Shown here one piece after another: positions 20,001 to 25,578 of a stretch of DNA of 25,578 bases (position 1 is its first letter; each line of letters opens with the position of its first letter). A model generated the notes under the pieces. It searched no databases, was not told the origin of the DNA, and saw only the letters and a list, made by a program, of their open reading frames with translations. The position numbers and the translations under genes were made by a program. Origin of the DNA: Spirogloea muscicola (lineage: Eukaryota; Streptophyta; Zygnematophyceae; Spirogloeales; Spirogloeaceae); NCBI GenBank assembly GCA_009602725.1, contig WELB01000075.1:90095-115672 (forward strand). Reading direction: 5' to 3'.

Positions 20001-21256
20001 TGACCTCCAATGTGCTCTTCAATAAAAGACTGCCTACTGAGGGCATTGACTTGATGATGGGCCTTGACAGCATCTTGGCCGGTTTTTACAGGTCGATTTG
20101 ATTCTTGCTGGCCACCATCACTCCTACCAGCGCACCTTCCCTGTCTACAAGAGGAACGTGACAGCCACCGGCCCAGTCTATGTCGTGGCTGGCAATGCTG
20201 GCTTCCAGCTTACGCTCTATGTTCAGCCCACGGTGCCAGACTACTTTGCTGTTGTGGAATTCAAGCATGGCTTCCTGCGCTTCAACATTGACGCCACTAC
20301 GCTCCAGTGTGACGTAAGGTTGATCAGGAGCCCCATATTACAACCATGCAGACTATATTATCAACCACCACACACCCATTTTCTGAAAAAATTTCAGGCT
20401 GATAGCTACAAGTGGCCTTCAGCGATGCTGTTACCAGGTCTACCAAGTCATTGATGCGCCTCTGTTTGTGCAGTGCGTGTCTGTGGAGAACCGGACCAAC
20501 ATATTTGACACCTTCACACTCACAAAGCCCGTAAACTACAAGCCTAACTTTGCGGGGCAGGCGGCCATCATTGCCCAGAGGGCCACCCTGGACGACCAAT
20601 ACAGCACCAAGCTCATCTCCAATTTCAACTTTGGTGTTCTCATTTATTACTTCTCTGCTTACATTTCTCCCAATCTCAACGCCCAGAAAATTGGCACTGC
20701 TCTCTACAAATTCGAGGTGTGCTTCTTCCCATGCTGATCCAAGAGAAGAAAGGTGCCATTTGATGCCATGCAGGACACTGTAACCACGTCAATGTCTCTG
20801 ATCTGTCGCGAATTCCGAAGAAGCTGGTAGCAGGAATGCCTGTATCTTCTGAATTCAGCTGCCAAAGTCAGTGGACTGTGGAGTTGATTGTCGCTGCTCA
20901 AGGTTGGCTACTAGGTAACCAGCTGGAAGTTGACAGTGGTGCTTGATCTGAACAGCCTTGAGAGTCAGTCACAGTGTGGACCTGACCAGCCTGTGGCATG
21001 TGCTCGTTTATCATTGTTGCAGACTCAAGCGCAGCCACCAGCTAAGACTCAGCAGGAACTGGTCGATCTCCTTGCCGCTGACATCAACACTGACGACCTC
21101 CTGCATAACGACCTTGCTGTCTTTGACTTCTTCATCAATTACCTCTTTCCAGAAGCAATTGCCAGCAACTCAACAATCTTTGCAGACCAGGGTTTCCAGT
21201 TCTACTATTCCACACTGGCTGCAATGGTTTCCTTCCTGCAGACTAAGATGTCCTAG
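17032..21256 (+). CDS. Secreted purple acid phosphatase (metallophosphoesterase), 13 exons
   Basis: Purple acid phosphatases hydrolyse phosphate esters with a Fe-metal centre, usually outside the cell or in the vacuole. Exons: 17032-17157, 17280-17488, 17609-17803, 17953-18184, 18385-18553, 18637-18853, 18964-19115, 19273-19369, 19514-19594, 19717-19888, 20092-20313, 20474-20716, 21023-21256; 2349 nt, about 782 aa. A hydrophobic signal peptide (RIAFALLALLGSAAAA) opens the protein. An N-terminal beta-domain covers about residues 25-170, then MCGPPANTTGWRDPG. Metal-ligand motifs: ADYG (D283, usually GD-x-G), GDISY (D378, Y381), GNHERDWPG (N411), GHRPVH (H515) and GHHH (H558, H560). All ligands are present. 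About 170 residues after the catalytic domain are not recognised. Less certain points: exon 2 end (phase-2 donor AGC|GTCAGC), exon 12 start (an alternative acceptor gives 20438) and whether a further exon lies in 20717-21022. Convergent with the oxidoreductase gene. Confidence 0.9.
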
Positions 21257-21622
21257 GCAGCCTCGACTGATGTCTGCCACCAGGTGGTCTTCAAAGCCAA
21301 GAAAGCTGGGGTAGGTCTAGAAGAGTGTCGAGTTTGGCTGCTGCAAAGTGCCCTACCTTTGCTTTGCCAACGAGCTGGTCTTCAGGTGCTTGCCACTATT
21401 GTGAAGCCGGCGCAATATTTCTCTAGAGCAGCCTAGACTTAGTGACCATGTCATTCTGCTCTAGCAGTCTGGGCAAGCTGATAAGATGACAGAGCACCAA
21501 ATTTTGACCTATCTGAAGTTTATAACATTACTACACAATCACTGAAGACTACTTTTGCTATTTGGTCCGCTTCAGCTTGGCTTTGACAGCAATGACATGT
21601 TGGCAGTTCTGCTAGATGGCTT
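21257..21622. other. Short intergenic region between convergent gene ends
   Basis: Only 366 bases separate the phosphatase TAG from the oxidoreductase TGA on the opposite strand, so the 3' UTRs must be short or overlapping. I saw no TGTAA on the + strand close to the phosphatase stop, nor its complement close to the oxidoreductase stop. No additional gene is visible. Confidence 0.6.
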
Positions 21623-24600
21623 TCATGAAGGCACGAGGACAGCCACTGGGCTTCCACCCTTTTCTGCGGACTGGAGCATGGCTTCCACTATGGCTAAATC
21701 ACGGATGGCTTCAAGAGGGGAGCTTCTTGAGTCGGCTCGATGCCGACCCCCCTGTCATCAAGCACGTAGACAATGATTGAGCTTGCAATCCCAATACATC
21801 AGTAAGGTGCTGACTTGCTGAGGGACAGTGCTGAAGGCCACCTAGATTGTATACGTGAGCAGCAGTGAAGCATACCAGTGAGATTGTTGCTGCAACATCT
21901 TCTGCAAACACCTGCAGCTCCTCCTGTACTCCATTGAAGGGGTGGAAGCTTTGCTCTGGTGTCCTTCTTGCAGGATACAAAGTTGCCTGAAACACAATAA
22001 AGCTTGGACTCAGCAGCTCCTAATTACCCCAAACTTGGCACTTTCAAAATCCTGTCTCCATGTCCTAAAGCTGCAGCTAGTGTAGGGGATTGTTCTAGCT
22101 GTACTTCAGCAAGCTAAACCCTGCAAGCACTCTCGTAAAATATAATGATAACTATACCGTGTACCCATGCTGGCCATCCTCCACCCCTCGTTCTGCCTCC
22201 ACGGTGCCGTTTTCACCCACAACTCGCCAGCTCATCTACTCAAAAGGTGAGATATGTTCGCAAGTGCGTGGAAATAAAACAATGTAGAATAGACCTTTCT
22301 GATATGTGATGGCATCTACGCATGACAAAAAGACCAATATATGCAGCTAAATACCAAGTCTCCAGGGTACTGCTACATTGGCACACGAGCCAAGACACTG
22401 GCGGGGTGAATATTCATGACAATGACATCGTAAAGCACCTTTCTTGATGTTGCTGACCACGACATGACCATTGCCCCAGTACAGCCCTTATCAAACTGCC
22501 TGCAGTCTCAATGGTCATACGCAGCAACTGCTCAATGCCAGGAGAGTGTTGCTCAAGTCAAACTGCCAACACAGGTGTTCAATGCAATCGCTATGCTGTC
22601 GTGGTACAATATGAAACCTGCTGTTTGACTTCCTCTTTCACAGATCTTGCCGCGTTGCGAACATTCTTCTTTCTTATGCCTCTTGAAGCAGTGCCAGAAG
22701 TGACACAACAACTATGGCTGTGGGAGCTTATGACCACCATGAAGGATGAGCACATCACATACATGATGGCAGCAAGATTGTCAGGGGGTGGTAGCATCTC
22801 ATCGACATGGGTAGCCAAGGCAGATACTGAAGTGGCCTCACAGCCTGACACCTGCCCATGATGAGACTCCTTGTCAACATGTTGCCTCCATTGTCTACGC
22901 TTCACCAAGCAGGAATGAAGCAACCCAAGAGAGCAAGGATATACCAGTCTCAGTCCTCCAATGAAGTGGACACCGCCGTCGATCATAAAAGCTCCCTGCA
23001 GGTTGCAAATTACATAAATACTGTGGGCCACAACATACATAAGCATGCTACACGTTCTTATGAGCAATTACAGCACCCACTTTCTGGTGTCAGATACAGA
23101 GGCTATGATAGAATTGCTCCATCCTGATCACGAGGGAATGGTTGACATATGGAACACCGAGATAGATGAAGAGTGTAACCCGCAGAGCTATGTCAGTGCC
23201 TTCAACAACTGCAAGCCAGTACTCAACCTTAAAGTCTGGATCTCGCCTCCACTGGCTAGAGTAGTACCGGTTGCCTGTATTCATTGGGGCTTCCACAAAA
23301 ACTTCCACCATCATTAATTTCCCTAGTTCCTTCACAAGCTCTGCTGCCTGCATGCGTATACAGCTGCCACCTCGGTCTTTTAAGTCACATTCTTAGAAGG
23401 GGACCTGTGATCTCCACAAAAACACACCACACTGACTCCTTGTCTCGAGGAAGCTGGAGTCAGACAAGTACTAGGACTGATGCTGACATGTATTCTCCAG
23501 GCTCAACATAATATGGCTGTGTTTGCATTCTCTTCTAGAGATCAGCAAGAGCCCACCTTCATAAGGCCTGCCTCAAATCTGTAGTTCTCAGCCACAGCCC
23601 AAATGAGCCCATGTTGACCCCCTTGTAAACTTTTATACACCTCCAACGTTTCCAAGGCCTTCCGAACAGCTGCAGACACCAACCAGCTCAAGAACGTCAT
23701 GAATGTATGCAACGCGTGACAGAGATTTCAGGCCAGGCTGAGAAGCACGCAGGAGCTGCTGGAAGTTGCATGAAGAGCTGGTGGACTGGTCAGCAAGGTG
23801 CTCGCAACTCAGGCTTGAATCTCAGACCATCCAGGAAGACTACATAGCAAAATGTACAGAGGCTTCGAGCGGTGAGGAGACCGAGGGGTCATACTAGCGG
23901 CAACAGGCTTCTCTGCAGGAAAAGCAGAGCAGGGGCAATTCACAGTCAGAGCAAGCAAAGCTCAGCACAACAGCCACTCCTTCTTACGACTGTCAGACAT
24001 AATAGTGGCGCCCAGGAGCGTCCAGCACAATGCAGTGAAGACATTTTCAGCCGTGCCAGCCCACTTGATGAGTACACTCCTGGAAGGCCAACTACACCCA
24101 CCGGGGCAAGTCCTCCTCGGTGTACAGCACGACCTGGGAGCAAGTTAAAGATGCTGCTCTACACAACAAAGTAGAAGACACTGACTCCTCTTCGTGATTT
24201 GAAATACATACCTTGGATGACGTGCTTGTCAGCTCTCAACGCTCTGACCACAATGTCCGGCTGCAGCACAATTGACACTTCAGTGGATTGGCCCGTGCTG
24301 CCATGGTTGCCCGACTGGTTCCCTTGAAATCTCTTGACAGAGCTATTGAATTTGACAGAGCTATGAAGAGGCTCAGTCCTGCTGCATATAGTATGGAGCA
24401 ATGAACAAGAGCTCCTCGTGACTTGCAGAGGGCTCTCCAGCTGCCAGTGTGCGGGCTCCGCTTGTACCTGCACCAGTGCCGGGAGGACGATTGCTACCGC
24501 ATCGATGGACTTGTCGTCAAGGATGAGCTGGAGCTCCGCCTCGCCGTACCGGAGCGCGACGGCGGGCGAGAAGCGCCGCACCTCCTTGAAGACGCCCTCT

Positions 24601-24969
24601 GCTGCTCCCTGGGGCCAGCCTATCATGGACGCCGTCACTCGCTCATGCTCTCGTCACCAACATTACCTGCACGTCTGCGTCCTCCTTGACGAGGCTCTCG
24701 CCTTTCCCTCACGAACTTTGCAACGTCAACAAGCGACGAGTGCCGTGCGCTTCCAGGACGCAGAGAAGGAAGGAGAGAGCGCCACTGAGCGCCGACGGCC
24801 CAAGGAGCAGCTCAGAGCGGGGGATGCCGCTAGGGGCGCGCACCTTGGACCTGCTCTACACGGCGGCGACGGTGACGGAGTCGGCCAGGCACCGCAGCTT
24901 CTCCATGTACTGGTCCTTGACGAAGAGCCCCGCCCCCAGCAGCGCCAGCGTCGGCCGCCGGGCCGGCAT
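21623..24969 (-). CDS. Gfo/Idh/MocA-family oxidoreductase, 12 exons, in-frame TAG in exon 1 as written
   Basis: This family uses NAD(P) to oxidise or reduce sugars and related compounds; the substrate cannot be told from sequence. Exons on the minus strand: 24969-24844, 24608-24468, 24260-24212, 23912-23895, 23669-23557, 23347-23228, 22995-22945, 22851-22763, 22499-22439, 22235-22158, 21986-21876, 21751-21623; 1086 nt, 361 codons, the usual family length. Visible motifs: Rossmann LALLGAGLFVKDQY (residues 8-21), DKSIDAVAIVLPALVQ, DKHVIQEKPVAA with catalytic-type Lys107, IWAVAENYRFEAG, YYSSQWRRD, MIDGGVHFIGGLRL (His199), THVDEMLPPPDN, WRVVGENGTVEAERGV-x-DGQHGY, SFHPFNGVQEEL and EAIRDLAIVEAML. 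This matches the plant cytosolic-type proteins. Codon 38 (24858-24856) is TAG where the family has Trp before SRS. This may be a sequence error, a broken allele or a different exon 1 donor. The ATG at 24969 is directly before the Rossmann strand. Confidence 0.9.
23895..23912 (-). other. 18-base microexon (exon 4 of the oxidoreductase gene)
   Basis: The exon encodes most of EKPVAA plus the first base of the next codon. It is flanked by TTTTCCTGCAG and GTATGACC. Exon 3 ends CAAG, leaving one base, and exon 5 begins CTGTTCGG, so the 18 bases exactly restore the phase and supply the EKP motif that the family requires. Skipping it would keep the frame but remove the catalytic-type lysine. Confidence 0.85.
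24856..24858 (-). other. In-frame TAG within exon 1 of the oxidoreductase gene
   Basis: The reading VTVAAV-stop-SRSK matches the conserved Trp-Ser-Arg-Ser block at the end of Rossmann strand 2, with TAG in place of the expected TGG. A weak donor (GCC|GTGTAG, exon end 24862) would splice before the stop in the correct phase, at the cost of six conserved residues. Confidence 0.8.
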
Positions 24970-25255
24970 CCTGCCCGCCGCGCGCGGCGCTGGCTCGCGC
25001 AGCCAGTCGCCAGGGAGCGCGCTCCTCGCCGCCGCCGCCGCGGCCGCCGCCGCTGAGCAGGCGGCGCGGGGCTCGTTGGCGTCAGTTGACAGGGGCTGGC
25101 TGAAAAGCGAGCAGGAGATGCGGATGTTGGACTGTGCCCACTGTTGTCAGTGGATAGGTGCATGATTCGCAACAGTGGCCGCAGTTGTGAATATCGCAGC
25201 CAGTTTTATTGAGGAGGGCAGCCTTGCCCGCAGGATGCAGGTCAAGCCCCGCACG
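24970..25255 (-). promoter_or_regulatory. GC-rich 5' flank of the oxidoreductase gene
   Basis: The bases directly upstream of the ATG are GC-rich, with GCC repeats at 25027-25053, and the composition returns to about 50% GC after about 25080. This matches the GC-rich island seen at the VAC14 and eIF2-gamma starts. No TATA box or other specific element could be named. Repeat sequence begins by about 25256. Confidence 0.45.
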
Positions 25256-25285
25256 CTAACCATCATCTCCACTTAGCGGACAATC

Positions 25286-25304
25286 GACAATGCTTAGCAT
25301 TGTC
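25286..25304. repeat. Perfect 9-bp inverted repeat with a single-base centre
   Basis: The sequence gacaatgct, t, agcattgtc is fully self-complementary apart from the central base. It contains the acaat block that also ends the hairpin repeats (ggacaat), and another ggacaat lies directly before it at 25278-25284. It appears to belong to the repeat family at this end of the window. Confidence 0.85.
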
Positions 25305-25342
25305 AAGTGACCACATTGTCGTCCCATGTGCTTTGGAGAAAT

Positions 25343-25420
25343 GAAGAAAGTGCTCGCACATTGAGAATAGGGGCTGGAAAAGAAGAAGGTGCTCGCCCAT
25401 TGAGAAGAGGGGCTGGCAAA
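25343..25420 (+). repeat. Tandem duplication of a 39-base unit
   Basis: Two head-to-tail units (25343-25381 and 25382-25420) begin gaagaaagtgctcgcacatt and gaagaaggtgctcgcccatt and end ggggctggaaaa and ggggctggcaaa. They differ at four positions by eye. The second unit runs into hairpin repeat copy D, so the duplication covers the left half of that repeat. Confidence 0.92.
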
Positions 25421-25450
25421 GCCAACCCAAAAAGAATGGACAATGTTCAA
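25404..25450 (+). repeat. Hairpin-bearing dispersed repeat, copy D
   Basis: It contains gaggggctggcaaagccaac, then aaaaagaatggacaatgttc, and is closely similar to copy C at 14281-14331. The stem GGGCTGGC / GCCAACCC is slightly mismatched. The DNA following it to the window end carries no gene that I can see. Confidence 0.85.
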
Positions 25451-25578
25451 AGCCAAAGAAAGAGGTGCTGAAAAAGGACTACACTACAAAGTGCAAGATG
25501 GTGCAGAGGGAGATGCAGATGGCTGCTCAGTATCCACGTGTGAGCAACAGCAGATCAGAGTAACTCGGAGCAGGAGAA

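Noticed and set aside
20760-20900. Extra phosphatase exon with frame HVNVSDLSRIPKKLVAGM
   Set aside because: The frame is attractive, but the acceptor at about 20770 does not join exon 12 in phase with any available donor.
24856-24858. Alternative genetic code with TAG read as Gln
   Set aside because: No other conserved exon contains an in-frame TAG or TAA, and the phosphatase model itself ends at a TAG. The position calls for Trp, which a single base change to TGG explains.

Overview
The window reads as nuclear DNA of a eukaryote, most likely a chlorophyte green alga. Every recognisable gene is split into many short exons (18, 8, 13 and 12) with GT-AG introns of roughly 60-650 bases. The closest remembered protein matches are land-plant proteins (VAC14, eIF2-gamma, a purple acid phosphatase with an N-terminal domain, and a plant-type Gfo/Idh/MocA oxidoreductase). 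The class (perhaps Trebouxiophyceae) is a guess. Two single N positions (8877 and 12875) look like scaffold gaps, so the layout across them is not certain.

Layout: (1) 1-93, the last 30 codons of an unidentified GC-rich gene on +. (2) 94-2280, intergenic, convergent with the next gene. (3) 2281-8193, complete VAC14 on -, 18 exons. (4) 8194-8985, a GC-rich divergent promoter region containing one N. (5) 8986-11786, complete eIF2-gamma on +, 8 exons, about 463 aa, with one GC-AG intron. (6) 11787-13400, 3' flank, a low-complexity GC-rich segment, a 123-base T run ending in an N, and one orphan exon of the ribosome-assembly factor MRT4 on -. (7) 13400-17031, a repeat-rich stretch without a recognisable complete gene: a short hairpin-bearing repeat family, a 32-bp perfect palindrome, a pair of diverged inverted arms, and several orphan GC-rich islands. 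(8) 17032-21256, a secreted purple acid phosphatase on +, 13 exons, about 782 aa. (9) 21623-24969, a Gfo/Idh/MocA oxidoreductase on -, 12 exons including an 18-base microexon, with an in-frame TAG in exon 1 as written. (10) 24970-25578, GC-rich 5' flank, then more members of the repeat family.

The genes do not form a pathway: VAC14 scaffolds PI(3,5)P2 synthesis at the vacuole, eIF2-gamma is a translation GTPase, MRT4 is a nucleolar 60S factor, the phosphatase acts in the secretory or extracellular space, and the oxidoreductase is a soluble NAD(P)-dependent enzyme of unknown substrate. Their arrangement is typical of a compact algal genome: divergent pair (VAC14/eIF2-gamma) and convergent pair (phosphatase/oxidoreductase). 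I saw no sign of an operon, CRISPR array, virus or prokaryotic system. The least explained part is 13400-16560. Exon boundaries were placed by hand from GT/AG signals, reading-frame continuity and family similarity recalled from memory; no search was run.
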